Source of the DNA: Chitinophaga fulva
GTDB taxonomy: Bacteria; Bacteroidota; Bacteroidia; Chitinophagales; Chitinophagaceae
NCBI RefSeq assembly: GCF_012927205.1
Contig: NZ_JABBGC010000003.1
Location: 620,001-684,000, forward strand
Direction of reading: 5' to 3'
Length of the DNA stretch: 64,000 bases
The notes beneath the pieces are model-generated. The model saw nothing but the letters and a program-made list of their open reading frames with translations, searched no databases and was not told the DNA's origin. Below are positions 1 to 7,636 of the stretch, piece after piece. Made by a program: the position numbers and the translations under genes. Each line of letters starts with the position of its first letter. Positions within the stretch are counted from its first letter, which is position 1.

Positions 1-82
1 GGCCGTAGTGTTTGGCCACCATCCGCAGGCAGGTAGGCCCGCAGTCCATCGCGTCCAGTTGTCTATAAGTAGTAAAAGCCAT
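1..82 (-). CDS. Lanthipeptide ABC transporter with C39 peptidase domain, N-terminal fragment
   Basis: Only the first 27 codons are inside the window. They read as the start of a C39 bacteriocin-processing peptidase: Gln8 in RQLDAMDCG fits the oxyanion-hole glutamine and Cys14 in DCGPTCLRM fits the catalytic cysteine. In this family the domain is fused to an ABC exporter that cuts leaders after a double-Gly motif and exports the core. The ATG begins on the base immediately after the LanB stop codon (TAAATG), so translation is probably coupled. Seven of the eight precursors nearby carry a Gly-Gly site, which fits. The ABC part is outside the window and is inferred. Confidence 0.8.
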   Translation of the reverse strand, partial: MAFTTYRQLDAMDCGPTCLRMVAKHYG

Positions 83-3000
83 TTATTTCAGTGTTGCTTC
101 CATCGCCAGTTGTGATAAATAATATTTCTCCAGAAAATGATAGATCACCATTTCGTGTTTGCGTTGTTTGGCCACAAATATTCTGTTGAGGAACATATGA
201 ATATGGCTGGCCAGAATATCGAAATAGCGGTTATCGTTCTGGTAATGCTGCCGTATCTGCTGTGCCAGCGGGGCCGTGATAGCCGACCGTTGACGGAAGA
301 AGTCTACCGCATCTGAGATTTCGTTGGCTTCGTCGTTTTCGGCGCGCAGGAAAGAGGCAATTTCCTGCTGGTGCTTACGGTATTTGTCGTTGAGCGGCTT
401 GTGCTGCGCTTTAGCACCGCCGAATTCGGCCGCAAAACCTTCGCGAAGGCCTGCCAGCAGCTGTTTACGTTCTGTGGGCGTGAGGCCAAAATCTTCCAGC
501 AGCATATCTGTTCCCCGCAGGGCCATCCGCCAGCGATAAGTCTCTCCTTCCGCTCCTTCCAGCATACTAACAACACCCAGCACCGCGAGACTGTCGGCGC
601 TGAACAGCTGTTCGCTGATCTCCATGGTAGCGGCGCCGTAGCGTTCTATTTCGCGGATATAGGTATCACATTGAATTTTAGATACCTGTCCGTTGTCTAC
701 CAGCGGCTGTAATCCGTTCTGGATGCGATGCAGGATCTCATCATTATGGCCGGGGTGCTGACTGTTACGGAAGCGGAGGCGGATATGCGGCAAGGGATCG
801 CCGTAGCGGAGGAAAAAGAACTCTTCAAACAGGCCATCTTCCTGCCATTGCGGTAGTTGCTCCGCAAACCAGGTGGCCAGCAGTTCCTCTGCCACACGGA
901 AACCGCAATATACTTTTACGTACAGCCATTCACTGCCGGGAGCAAAACTACGCTCCGGCAGCTGCACCGGCGCTGCAGTGGCAACGACAGGGCGCGGCTT
1001 GTCGCCTGGTTTTTCAGCAACAGGCACGCTACGCATAGGAATTAACACTTCATGAGCGTAGGCTCCGTTGTCTGTATCCCGTACAATACCGCTTTCTTCC
1101 GCCAGCAGGCATTCCTTCAGTTTTACAGACGTCATCTTTTTCACGTGGTCGATGAGCAGTCCTATGGCGGCTGGTGCGGTTAGGTCTAACAGCAGCTCAT
1201 TGTCTGCTTCAGCGAGCAATACCTTGTCCGGCATTTTTTGCTGTTCACGGTACTGATCGAAGAAACGCAGGTTCGCATCCGCATCATCGCCCAGATGTTC
1301 CACTTCTTTGCTGGTGAGCGTCCAGGTGGCCCTGCTGAGGATGATGTTTTTATACACTACCCGGGGGAGGCGTTTGCGGTTGGCAAACACGCCCCAGTCC
1401 CAGTGCAAAAAGGAGATCAGCGACTGATGTTGCAGATCACACAGGAACTTATAGATAGGCAAGCTGTTGTAGCCGTAGTTATGGGCAGAGCTGAGGCGTG
1501 GCAGTATGCGTTTGTTGAGCCGCTTGCTTCTGAGGATAACTTCATTCTGTCTCACAGACACCATAATATCCGCCACCGGTATACGGAATTCTTCCGACGT
1601 ACCGGCCACGCCGATATAAGGTATCTCATAAGGCCGCAGGGTGGGCCGTATCAGCACGTTGGCTGCACGGGCTTCGGGGAAATGCACCACTTCCGCGATG
1701 ACGAGGTCCGGGTAAGCAGCGGCTTCTTCATCGAGGATGGTTTTCACTTTTTCTGTCAGCACCTCGTCGCCGTTACAGAAGCGTCCGAGCAGGTTGGCGG
1801 CAGACGGGCCGCCCATGGAGTTGAGGGCAAAGCGGTAGTCGCCTTTGTCGGCCGTTTCGGCGGAGGATCCCAGCAGGCTGCCGAAGAGGTAGCAACTGCG
1901 GGCCATCGGTACTGTTTCAGGATCACCGAGTTTTTGCAGGTCTTCGTCAGTGATGGCCACTTCAGTAAGGTCCTGCTGCAGGAACTGTTCGTATTTATCG
2001 AGGCCAAGCTGTTGCAGCGGTGACCAGTTCACGGTTTGATTTTCACTGGCGGAAGCTCCGGCCACATCTTCCACGAAGGGAGTGTGTACTGTATTTTCGA
2101 TCGCAGCGCCGTAACCGATACCTGTTTCACCGTCCAGGACCAGGTTGAGCGGCACTTCCTGTGACTCATAACGTTCCATGAAACGGGTCATGAAAGACGA
2201 CATCTCCGTCTGTCCTTTCGTATAGCCGAGGCAGAGAGCCATCAGGCGGTGGATCTGTGACAATATATCGTTGACCAGCGTTTCGCTCAACTGGCATTGT
2301 TGCGCGGTTTTAAACAGGTCTATCTGCAACAGGTCTTTGGGGATGCTGACGGGGAAAGCGGTTTCGCACTGTTGATGGATGGCGGCCAGGCGAGACCGTT
2401 CAAAGTCCTGCTGCCGGAACAGCTGTTGCAGGGCAAGCAGCGCGTCGCGGAAGGTACTGGCATCGGGGATGGATAAAAGGCGGTCTGTGAGGGATTGCAG
2501 GTTGTCTTCACCTGTAATGCGTGGCTCGGTATCTGCGATGAGCAATTGGGAATCTATCAGTTCACGGACGAAGCCGGTGGCTTCTTCTTCCGTAACAGAG
2601 GGGTCTTGCTCGTGTATCACCTGTACGATCTGTGCAATCGTCAGGCCGGCGGCAGCTTCACGGATGATAGCGGTCATAAACACCGAATCTTCCACGGCAG
2701 TGAGCAGATATTTACGCCGGTTATTGTTGATGGTATATTCCGCGTAGCGGTATTTATCACCGGTTTTATAGAGGCTGTTGTTGGGGTAATAGCGTAGTGC
2801 CATGCTGATGTCCGGCTGCTGGCTGATATGATTACAGATACGGGTATAATAGTCCATATCGAGGCGCACGTACTGGTAGGCGTCTTTCATATCATTAAGC
2901 AGCAGTTGCGTATCAGCGCCGATGGTGCCGGTGGTACAGCCGGCGAAGAGGCCATAGGGTGTACTGCGGGAGCAGGCGCGCACCCAGTATTTATACAGCG

Positions 3001-3223
3001 ATTTACGCAGCTTGTCGGTCTTCTTTTTGTTGAAGGAGGCCGGATCACTGAGGAACCTCTCCAGCTCTTTGAGCAGGTCGCCGGAGGCGATACACAGGGC
3101 ATACAGGAACAGCGGGTTCTTGTCTGCCAGCTCCTGGAGGCTGCCCTCCAACACATCACGATACCGGTTCACCGGGTATAGCGGGCTTCTTAATAGGAAA
3201 AATCCTGTATGCGATAGGGCCAT
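83..3223 (-). CDS. Class I lanthipeptide dehydratase (LanB), full length
   Basis: The 1046-residue protein has the size of a complete LanB. Residues 1 to about 700 match the glutamylating lantibiotic dehydratase N-domain (start MALSHTGFFLLRSPLYP; early SRSTPYGLFAGCT motif). From about residue 760 the sequence SEWLYVKVYCG and later FFFLRYGDPLPHIRLRFR mark the SpaB C-terminal elimination domain. The family uses glutamyl-tRNA to activate Ser/Thr in the precursor core and then eliminates glutamate to give dehydro residues. It lies 33 bp after the cyclase gene and abuts the transporter gene, so all are probably one operon. Glutamylation and elimination domains are in a single chain, not split. Confidence 0.93.
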   Translation of the reverse strand: MALSHTGFFLLRSPLYPVNRYRDVLEGSLQELADKNPLFLYALCIASGDLLKELERFLSDPASFNKKKTDKLRKSLYKYWVRACSRSTPYGLFAGCTTGTIGADTQLLLNDMKDAYQYVRLDMDYYTRICNHISQQPDISMALRYYPNNSLYKTGDKYRYAEYTINNNRRKYLLTAVEDSVFMTAIIREAAAGLTIAQIVQVIHEQDPSVTEEEATGFVRELIDSQLLIADTEPRITGEDNLQSLTDRLLSIPDASTFRDALLALQQLFRQQDFERSRLAAIHQQCETAFPVSIPKDLLQIDLFKTAQQCQLSETLVNDILSQIHRLMALCLGYTKGQTEMSSFMTRFMERYESQEVPLNLVLDGETGIGYGAAIENTVHTPFVEDVAGASASENQTVNWSPLQQLGLDKYEQFLQQDLTEVAITDEDLQKLGDPETVPMARSCYLFGSLLGSSAETADKGDYRFALNSMGGPSAANLLGRFCNGDEVLTEKVKTILDEEAAAYPDLVIAEVVHFPEARAANVLIRPTLRPYEIPYIGVAGTSEEFRIPVADIMVSVRQNEVILRSKRLNKRILPRLSSAHNYGYNSLPIYKFLCDLQHQSLISFLHWDWGVFANRKRLPRVVYKNIILSRATWTLTSKEVEHLGDDADANLRFFDQYREQQKMPDKVLLAEADNELLLDLTAPAAIGLLIDHVKKMTSVKLKECLLAEESGIVRDTDNGAYAHEVLIPMRSVPVAEKPGDKPRPVVATAAPVQLPERSFAPGSEWLYVKVYCGFRVAEELLATWFAEQLPQWQEDGLFEEFFFLRYGDPLPHIRLRFRNSQHPGHNDEILHRIQNGLQPLVDNGQVSKIQCDTYIREIERYGAATMEISEQLFSADSLAVLGVVSMLEGAEGETYRWRMALRGTDMLLEDFGLTPTERKQLLAGLREGFAAEFGGAKAQHKPLNDKYRKHQQEIASFLRAENDEANEISDAVDFFRQRSAITAPLAQQIRQHYQNDNRYFDILASHIHMFLNRIFVAKQRKHEMVIYHFLEKYYLSQLAMEATLK

Positions 3224-3256
3224 AGTCGTTCCTTTTGCAGATGATTAAAATAGTTT

Positions 3257-4462
3257 TCAGGAGAGCAGAAAACACTCGTCCCATGGCAATGGTTCGGGGT
3301 GCAGTTGTGATAACATAGACAACCCCACACCGCTACTGCCATCTAACAGGTCCCAAACATATTCCCATTGTTTGTCTTTTCCTAACCACATTTTGATCCC
3401 ATGTTTACTATGATCTTCCGGGAAAACGATTTTTTCGACCGCTTTTTCCTGCCAGTGGTTGGCGCAATGCAGGAAAGCTTCGTCCTGTGTTTCAAACCAG
3501 AATTTGCGGTAGAAAGCGGCGATACCGCCGGAGCCGTGGCACAGGCAGTTGTCCATGATACCGGCGGCTTCATCGGTATCACGGCGCATATTGTAACGCA
3601 TGATATGCAGTGCTTCATCTTTCCAGTGTTGCTCGTCGAACAGTTTACCACAATGCCACAGCATCATGGCCACGTTCAGGTCACCGTAACACCAGGAGAG
3701 GCGGCTTTGGGTGGACTTGCCATCCAGGATAGCCGGGTATAGGGCCTGGAGGGAATCATCGGTAACTGTATTCTTATTTTCCAGGATGAACGGAATACTT
3801 TCTGAGATCAGGCGGTGGCACAGTTCCTGTGCAATGCCGGCCTGGTATATTTTTGCTACAATAATCAGCAGGGAGCAGGAGCCATGGGCGAGGCTGAAGG
3901 AGTTACAGAAGATACCTTCCGGTTTATCATGTGTATAGAAGAAAGGCAGGCTACGGCCTTGGTCGGTCATCACGCTGTTGTTCCACAGGGTTTGTACAAA
4001 ATGTTCCAGGTGGGTGGCCACATCTGGGCGGCTGGCAAATCTGACCAGGAAGTTGCACATACCGGAGCTGCCATGCAGGAAGTCATAGTTTTGGTGTTCC
4101 AGGTGGAAGTTACTTTGCAGGATAGTAGCTGTAACGAAATCGGAGGCCAGTTCATTGATGTCGAGGTCGAGGAACTCGTGGCGGGTCAGGTGTTCCAGCA
4201 GCCAGAAGGGGCCGGTATGGCCGTTACAGAAGGAGTAGTTATCTCCTTTTTCCGGTGCGTATTCAGCATATATTTCCTCCAGCAGTGCGGTGGCGTTGTC
4301 CGACTGGTCGTCGGCATACTGCTCGTAATAAAACATGAACAACAAGGCGCCCCATGGACCTTTGAACAGGCTGGTGTTATAATCGGCTCCGTATTTACGT
4401 TCCCGTAACAAGGGAATCATGTCATGATAGATGTATCTTAACTGAGTGGCGGTATTATTCAT
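3257..4462 (-). CDS. Lanthionine synthetase C-like cyclase (LanC)
   Basis: LanC enzymes add Cys thiols to dehydro residues to form (methyl)lanthionine rings, using a zinc ion held by Cys, Cys and His. The ligands are visible: WCYGD (Cys258 from the chosen start) and CLCHG (Cys308-His309). The barrel repeats also show typical HGSSGMCNFL and FSLAHGSCSLL motifs. I start at the ATG at 4462 (MNNTATQL, 401 aa). An in-frame upstream ATG at 4546 would add 28 poorly conserved-looking, Cys-rich residues. It sits between the precursor genes and LanB and has the usual family length. Confidence 0.92.
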   Translation of the reverse strand: MNNTATQLRYIYHDMIPLLRERKYGADYNTSLFKGPWGALLFMFYYEQYADDQSDNATALLEEIYAEYAPEKGDNYSFCNGHTGPFWLLEHLTRHEFLDLDINELASDFVTATILQSNFHLEHQNYDFLHGSSGMCNFLVRFASRPDVATHLEHFVQTLWNNSVMTDQGRSLPFFYTHDKPEGIFCNSFSLAHGSCSLLIIVAKIYQAGIAQELCHRLISESIPFILENKNTVTDDSLQALYPAILDGKSTQSRLSWCYGDLNVAMMLWHCGKLFDEQHWKDEALHIMRYNMRRDTDEAAGIMDNCLCHGSGGIAAFYRKFWFETQDEAFLHCANHWQEKAVEKIVFPEDHSKHGIKMWLGKDKQWEYVWDLLDGSSGVGLSMLSQLHPEPLPWDECFLLS

Positions 4463-4592
4463 TTGGCAGCATAGATTTAATGGTGTACAACAGGGAAAGA
4501 CGGGCTTTCCCTGTTGGGAAAAGAACGGAGACAGGGGTGTGCTCATGCAGGAGTGTTTCCCTGGTCATCCGGTGACCGATACCCTTTTACCA

Positions 4593-4793
4593 TCAGGGTA
4601 TCTGGCAGCAGGGTGAGTTAGGCGCCGGACGCGTAGCTCTGCAGCTGGAGATAGCACGGGTATCTTCAGTGCATACGATATCGCGTGTTACCGCACCTCC
4701 CACCAGTTGCTGCTGCTGGGATTCGTTTAATGATGCGACAGTTTCTTTGTTCAACAGCAGTTTTCTGCCGAGATCGATTTTTTTCTTTTTCAT
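4593..4793 (-). CDS. Class I lanthipeptide precursor 1
   Basis: A 66-residue peptide with a Lys-rich leader (MKKKKIDLGRKLLLNKETVA) ending in VGG (Gly32-Gly33), followed by a 33-residue core with four Cys and eight Ser/Thr. Leader motif L-x-LxKKLxLxK and the Gly-Gly site match the other precursors here. It is the last precursor before the cyclase gene. A GC-rich leader element shared with precursor 8 lies 22 nt before its ATG. The core is unlike those of precursors 2-4, with C-terminal NSPCCQIP. Role as LanB/LanC substrate is inferred from leader and context. Confidence 0.85.
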   Translation of the reverse strand: MKKKKIDLGRKLLLNKETVASLNESQQQQLVGGAVTRDIVCTEDTRAISSCRATRPAPNSPCCQIP

Positions 4794-4815
4794 ATTGGTG
4801 GATAGAAAATTTAAA

Positions 4816-4846
4816 GCCCTCCCCTGTCTGTAGCCATGGGGCGGAT
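4816..4846 (-). promoter_or_regulatory. GC-rich leader element, copy A (before precursor 1)
   Basis: On the plus strand this is GCCCTCCCCTGTCT, a 3-nt spacer, then GCCATGGGGCGGAT. The same two blocks recur before precursor 8. On the transcribed (minus) strand the blocks could pair (CCGCCCC with GGGGAGG, one mismatch), making a hairpin 22 nt upstream of the ATG. The loop contains an ATG opening an 8-codon mini-ORF (4811-4837). Function unknown. Confidence 0.55.
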
Positions 4847-4863
4847 GTTCGGCTGTGAGATAA

Positions 4864-5043
4864 TTATCTTGTCCTTACACAACCCGCAGGGCAGGTTACT
4901 TCATCAGTTTCCACGCAACAGGCGCTCCACCAGGTGATGGGAGCACCACCGGCGAGTTTCGCCTGGTCTTGCTGATTCAGTGTTACAACGGTGTCTTTTT
5001 TGAGGAGCAGTTTTTTGCTCAGTTGAAGTGTTTTCTTTTTCAT
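4864..5043 (-). CDS. Class I lanthipeptide precursor 2
   Basis: A 59-residue peptide, easily missed because it is short. It begins MKKKTLQLSKKLLLKKDTVV, has LAGG at Gly32-Gly33, and a 26-residue core APITWWSACCVETDEVTCPA followed by GCVRTR. The core holds four Cys and five Ser/Thr and is nearly the twin of precursor 3 (same TWWSACC, VTCP and GCVRT blocks). This pattern suggests recent duplication with diversification. It lies between precursors 1 and 3 in the same orientation. Confidence 0.88.
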   Translation of the reverse strand: MKKKTLQLSKKLLLKKDTVVTLNQQDQAKLAGGAPITWWSACCVETDEVTCPAGCVRTR

Positions 5044-5130
5044 GATTGTGGAGGTTTTAGATGGACACAGGTCTCCGCCGTCCGCGGATACAGAGGATAG
5101 TATGCCCGGTTTTGCAATAAATGCTAAAAG

Positions 5131-5319
5131 CTATTTTGTTGGTTCAGAAGTCCGGACACAGCCATCGGGGCAGGTAACTTCGCGGGTATTCTGACAGCAG
5201 GCGCTCCACCAGGTCAGCGGAACACCACCAGCGATTTTGTTTTGCTGTTGCGGATTCAGCGTCGCAACGGCATCTTTTTTTAGCAGCAGTTTTTTACTGA
5301 GTGTCAGTTTCTTTTTCAT
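5131..5319 (-). CDS. Class I lanthipeptide precursor 3
   Basis: A 62-residue peptide with leader MKKKLTLSKKLLLKKDAVAT, the cleavage motif IAGG (Gly31-Gly32), and a core starting VPLTWWSACCQNTREVTCPD and ending GCVRTSEPTK. Four Cys alternate with Thr/Ser as in precursor 2, so the ring pattern is probably the same. The C-terminal tail is four residues longer than in precursor 2. Confidence 0.9.
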   Translation of the reverse strand: MKKKLTLSKKLLLKKDAVATLNPQQQNKIAGGVPLTWWSACCQNTREVTCPDGCVRTSEPTK

Positions 5320-5367
5320 AATTGTGACGGTTTGCAGATAAGCGTATCGCTATTTTTCAGAAAAACA

Positions 5368-5568
5368 TTAAGCACGTCCACATCCACGGGTGGTGTATAC
5401 CACACAGTCATCAGGACAGGTGGCTTCATTGGTATCCACGCAACAGGCACTAAACAATGTTCTTGGCATACCACCGGCAATTTTGGCTTGCTGTTGCGGG
5501 TTCAGCGTGGCAACAGCATCTTTTTTCAGTGACAGTTTTTTGCTGAGTGTTAATTGTTTCTTTTTCAT
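5368..5568 (-). CDS. Class I lanthipeptide precursor 4
   Basis: A 66-residue peptide with a leader almost identical to precursor 3 (MKKKQLTLSKKLSLKKDAVA, then IAGG at Gly32-Gly33). The core MPRTLFSACCVDTNEATCPD keeps the SACC..T.E.TCP..CV frame of precursors 2 and 3 but replaces the WW pair with LF and adds a fifth Cys in the tail (RGCGRA). It is thus a diverged member of the same product family. Confidence 0.9.
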   Translation of the reverse strand: MKKKQLTLSKKLSLKKDAVATLNPQQQAKIAGGMPRTLFSACCVDTNEATCPDDCVVYTTRGCGRA

Positions 5569-5623
5569 AAGAGGAAGATTACAGGAGGAACAGATACATC
5601 AGTTCCCGGTTAAAGATGAAGGA

Positions 5624-5800
5624 TTAAGCTACCGTGCAATCAGTTACGCAGTAAGTCTCCGGAACGGTGAGGCAGCAAACCGTCCAGCAGGTTACACAGG
5701 AGTAGCCTGACTGTGCGGTCATTTGCGGTGCGCCCAACGTTACCAGCACGGCTTTCTTCAACGACAGCTTTTTACGGAGAATCGCTTTTTTCTTTTTCAT
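5624..5800 (-). CDS. Class I lanthipeptide precursor 5 (no Gly-Gly site)
   Basis: I start at the ATG at 5800, which gives the family leader MKKKKAILRKKLSLKKAVLV in a 58-residue peptide. A longer in-frame reading to 5860 would overlap precursor 6 in another frame and has no leader-like sequence. The leader ends MTAQSG in place of the usual AGG, so the double-Gly processing site is degenerate. The core is the most Cys-rich of the set: six Cys in 26 residues, with SCVTCWTVCC and ETYCVTDCTVA. Confidence 0.82.
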   Translation of the reverse strand: MKKKKAILRKKLSLKKAVLVTLGAPQMTAQSGYSCVTCWTVCCLTVPETYCVTDCTVA

Positions 5801-5811
5801 AAAAACGGGAC

Positions 5812-5970
5812 TTAGCAGAGTTCGCAGAGCGTATCCTGGGAGCAACAGGTGGTTTTCCATGTTTTGGGCATTCCGCCGCCGATACCTGCTTGTTGCAGTA
5901 CATTCAATTCCACCACTGCATCTTTCTTCAGCAGCAGTTTTTTACTAAGTGTGATTTTTTTCTTTTTCAT
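5812..5970 (-). CDS. Class I lanthipeptide precursor 6
   Basis: A 52-residue peptide too short for a usual ORF cut-off. The leader is MKKKKITLSKKLLLKKDAVV, the cleavage site is GIGGG (Gly31-33), and the 19-residue core is MPKTWKTTCCSQDTLCELC, with four Cys and five Ser/Thr. It begins MP like precursor 4 and keeps a CC pair at the same distance from the leader, so it may be a truncated relative of precursors 2-4. Its stop lies 11 bp before the ATG of precursor 5. Confidence 0.86.
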   Translation of the reverse strand: MKKKKITLSKKLLLKKDAVVELNVLQQAGIGGGMPKTWKTTCCSQDTLCELC

Positions 5971-6033
5971 ACATAGTTGATCTGAGGGAGGTTATACCCC
6001 TCTGTGCAAGAGGGGTATTTTCCGGGTTAAAAA

Positions 6034-6231
6034 TTAAGCTTCAGGGCAGATGTAACATTGGTCCTGCCCAGGCATGTACGTGATACAGGTTTGGACTACC
6101 GTTTCTATGCAACGCGGCATAACGGTAAAAGGACCACCTCCTACAACAGCCTGTTGTTGCATCGTGAGCGTGGAAATAGCAGCCTTGTTCAGGGACAATT
6201 TCTTGCCGAGGGCAATTTTCTTTTTTCTCAT
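6034..6231 (-). CDS. Class I lanthipeptide precursor 7
   Basis: A 65-residue peptide starting MRKKKIALGKKLSLNKAAIS with the site VVGGG (Gly31-33). The 32-residue core PFTVMPRCIETVVQTCITYM continues to a C-terminal CYIC pair; it has four Cys and five Ser/Thr. No clear homology to the other cores is visible apart from the leader. Confidence 0.86.
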   Translation of the reverse strand: MRKKKIALGKKLSLNKAAISTLTMQQQAVVGGGPFTVMPRCIETVVQTCITYMPGQDQCYICPEA

Positions 6232-6291
6232 AACAGGGATTTACGGGTTAAATCGGGTTTACCATCGTTGATGCCGGGTTAACAGCTATCA

Positions 6292-6471
6292 CTACATGCA
6301 AACATTGGTAGGACGGGGATGTGACTCGCAGGTCCATTGTGGATCATAGGTATCGCAATTGGTGGAAAGCCTGCCACCGTTTAATACACCCTGTTGTTTT
6401 ACAGTCAGGGAAGCTACTGTTTCTTTGGCGAGGGTAAGCTTTTTCGCCAGTGCTGCTTTTTTCTTTTTCAT
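6292..6471 (-). CDS. Class I lanthipeptide precursor 8 (first in the series)
   Basis: A 59-residue peptide, the first gene of the minus-strand series. Leader MKKKKAALAKKLTLAKETVA ends LNGG (Gly32-Gly33). The 26-residue core RLSTNCDTYDPQWTCESHPR ends PTNVCM and has three Cys. The GC-rich leader element at 6491-6534 lies 19 nt upstream of its ATG, and any promoter for the whole cluster should be in 6535-6731. Confidence 0.86.
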   Translation of the reverse strand: MKKKKAALAKKLTLAKETVASLTVKQQGVLNGGRLSTNCDTYDPQWTCESHPRPTNVCM

Positions 6472-6490
6472 AACTGAATAGTTTCATAAG

Positions 6491-6534
6491 GCCCTCCCCT
6501 GTCTTTAACCAAGCAGTAACGCCATGGGGCGGAT
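6491..6534 (-). promoter_or_regulatory. GC-rich leader element, copy B (before precursor 8)
   Basis: Contains exactly the same GCCCTCCCCTGTCT and GCCATGGGGCGGAT blocks as copy A, but with a 16-nt spacer in place of 3 nt. The stem could form with a longer loop; only the stem blocks are conserved, as expected for an RNA structure or a protein site. A 6-codon mini-ORF (6505-6525) starts in the loop. It lies 19 nt from the precursor 8 ATG. Confidence 0.55.
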
Positions 6535-6755
6535 TTTCAGCGTATAGACCTAAAGACGATGGGAATTGGCAGATTCAGATTTATATAAGTTGAACATAGA
6601 CATATAGTAACCGGCTATTTTGAGACTTTGATTTTTTGAAGATAAATAATTTATCAAGAAAAACAAATTTTAACGCGGTTTCTTTGGAATTTGGGAGATA
6701 ACTGATCAATCTGCTTCCGGATAGCGTATCTTTGTGGCTCATAACCCTGTATCCG
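6535..6755. other. Intergenic region between lanthipeptide cluster and desaturase
   Basis: AT-rich divergent spacer with no convincing gene. It must carry the cluster promoter on the minus strand; the best box I see is TAAATCTG (plus coordinates 6576-6583), one mismatch from TAnnTTTG, which is weak. The plus-strand desaturase box is at 6727-6734. Confidence 0.5.
6727..6734 (+). promoter_or_regulatory. -7 promoter box of desaturase gene
   Basis: TATCTTTG is a perfect match to the Bacteroidota -7 consensus TAnnTTTG, 21 nt before the ATG at 6756. No TTTG -33 box is visible at the usual distance. Confidence 0.65.
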
Positions 6756-7538
6756 ATGAACCACGCTGACATTCAACGCAAAGTGGCCTGGAAGGACCTC
6801 CGGCATCTCTCCGTCCCCGAAATGTTAATTGAAAACAACCTGACCATTCCCTGGTTGCTGGCATCCTGGGCACTGGCCTGGAAAGGATATTACCTTGCCG
6901 CCCTGCCGTTTTCCGCTTTCTTTTTCCTGACAGCATTAAGACAGGTACACAATGGCTTCCATCAGTCGCTCGGCACGCATAAACGCCTGACCTGGTTATC
7001 ACTCTTTCTTAACAGCACACTGATGATGGCTTCCATGCATGCTGTAAAGTACAATCATATCCGTCACCATAAATACTGCCTGTCTGACGAAGACTATGAA
7101 GGTAAATCCGCCGGCATGAGCTGGTATGGAGCCATCCTTTACGGTCCGGTACATATGTTCCACATTCATCGCGTCACTTTTCAGACGGCCAATAAAAAAT
7201 ATGTACGCAACACCCTGCTGGAATTAAGCGCCATAGCGGTGTTTGCAGCTACTGTCGTTCTCCTCGATGTCCACTTCCTCCTCTACCATATAATTGTCAT
7301 GCTGACCGGCGAATGCCTGATGGCCTTCTTTGCCGTATGGACGGTACATCATGATACGACCGAAGCACCGGAACTGGCGCGAACCCAACGGGGTACCTGG
7401 AAAAACAAGCTCACCTTCAGCATGTTCTTTCACCTTGAACATCACCTGTTTCCTGCTGTACCGACTATTAAATTACCGGAACTGGCGAGACGCATAGACG
7501 CCGTCCTGCCGGAACTGGAGAAGAAACAGACGTTTTAG
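6756..7538 (+). CDS. Membrane fatty acid desaturase family protein
   Basis: A 260-residue membrane protein with the three histidine clusters of the desaturase/hydroxylase superfamily, which hold a di-iron centre: HNGFH, HIRHH and HLEHH, plus HHDTT. The hydrophobic stretches between them fit a multi-span inner-membrane enzyme acting on acyl chains or a related lipid. I chose the ATG at 6756 (MNHADIQ) since the promoter box overlaps a longer reading that would start with TTG. It is divergent from the lanthipeptide cluster; a link to it is not shown. Substrate is unknown (fatty acyl lipid or carotenoid-like). Confidence 0.8.
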   Translation: MNHADIQRKVAWKDLRHLSVPEMLIENNLTIPWLLASWALAWKGYYLAALPFSAFFFLTALRQVHNGFHQSLGTHKRLTWLSLFLNSTLMMASMHAVKYNHIRHHKYCLSDEDYEGKSAGMSWYGAILYGPVHMFHIHRVTFQTANKKYVRNTLLELSAIAVFAATVVLLDVHFLLYHIIVMLTGECLMAFFAVWTVHHDTTEAPELARTQRGTWKNKLTFSMFFHLEHHLFPAVPTIKLPELARRIDAVLPELEKKQTF

Positions 7539-7554
7539 TTGTTATCATAAACGA

Positions 7555-7593
7555 AAATACCGGCGCTCCTACAGGTGGTGCCGGTATTTTTTT
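7555..7593 (+). terminator. Terminator after desaturase
   Basis: Stem AAATACCGGC / GCCGGTATTT with a T-run, 16 nt after the desaturase stop codon. Confidence 0.8.
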
Positions 7594-7636
7594 GTCCGGT
7601 ACAGGACCGTTTCTCCATAAACCGTGATGATTTCAG

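Noticed and set aside
1238..2023. Plus-strand ORF of 261 codons
   Set aside because: Antisense shadow of the LanB gene, which has clear family motifs.
6581..6772. Minus-strand ORF of 63 codons upstream of the precursor genes
   Set aside because: It crosses the desaturase promoter and start, is AT-driven in composition, and does not show a leader peptide pattern.
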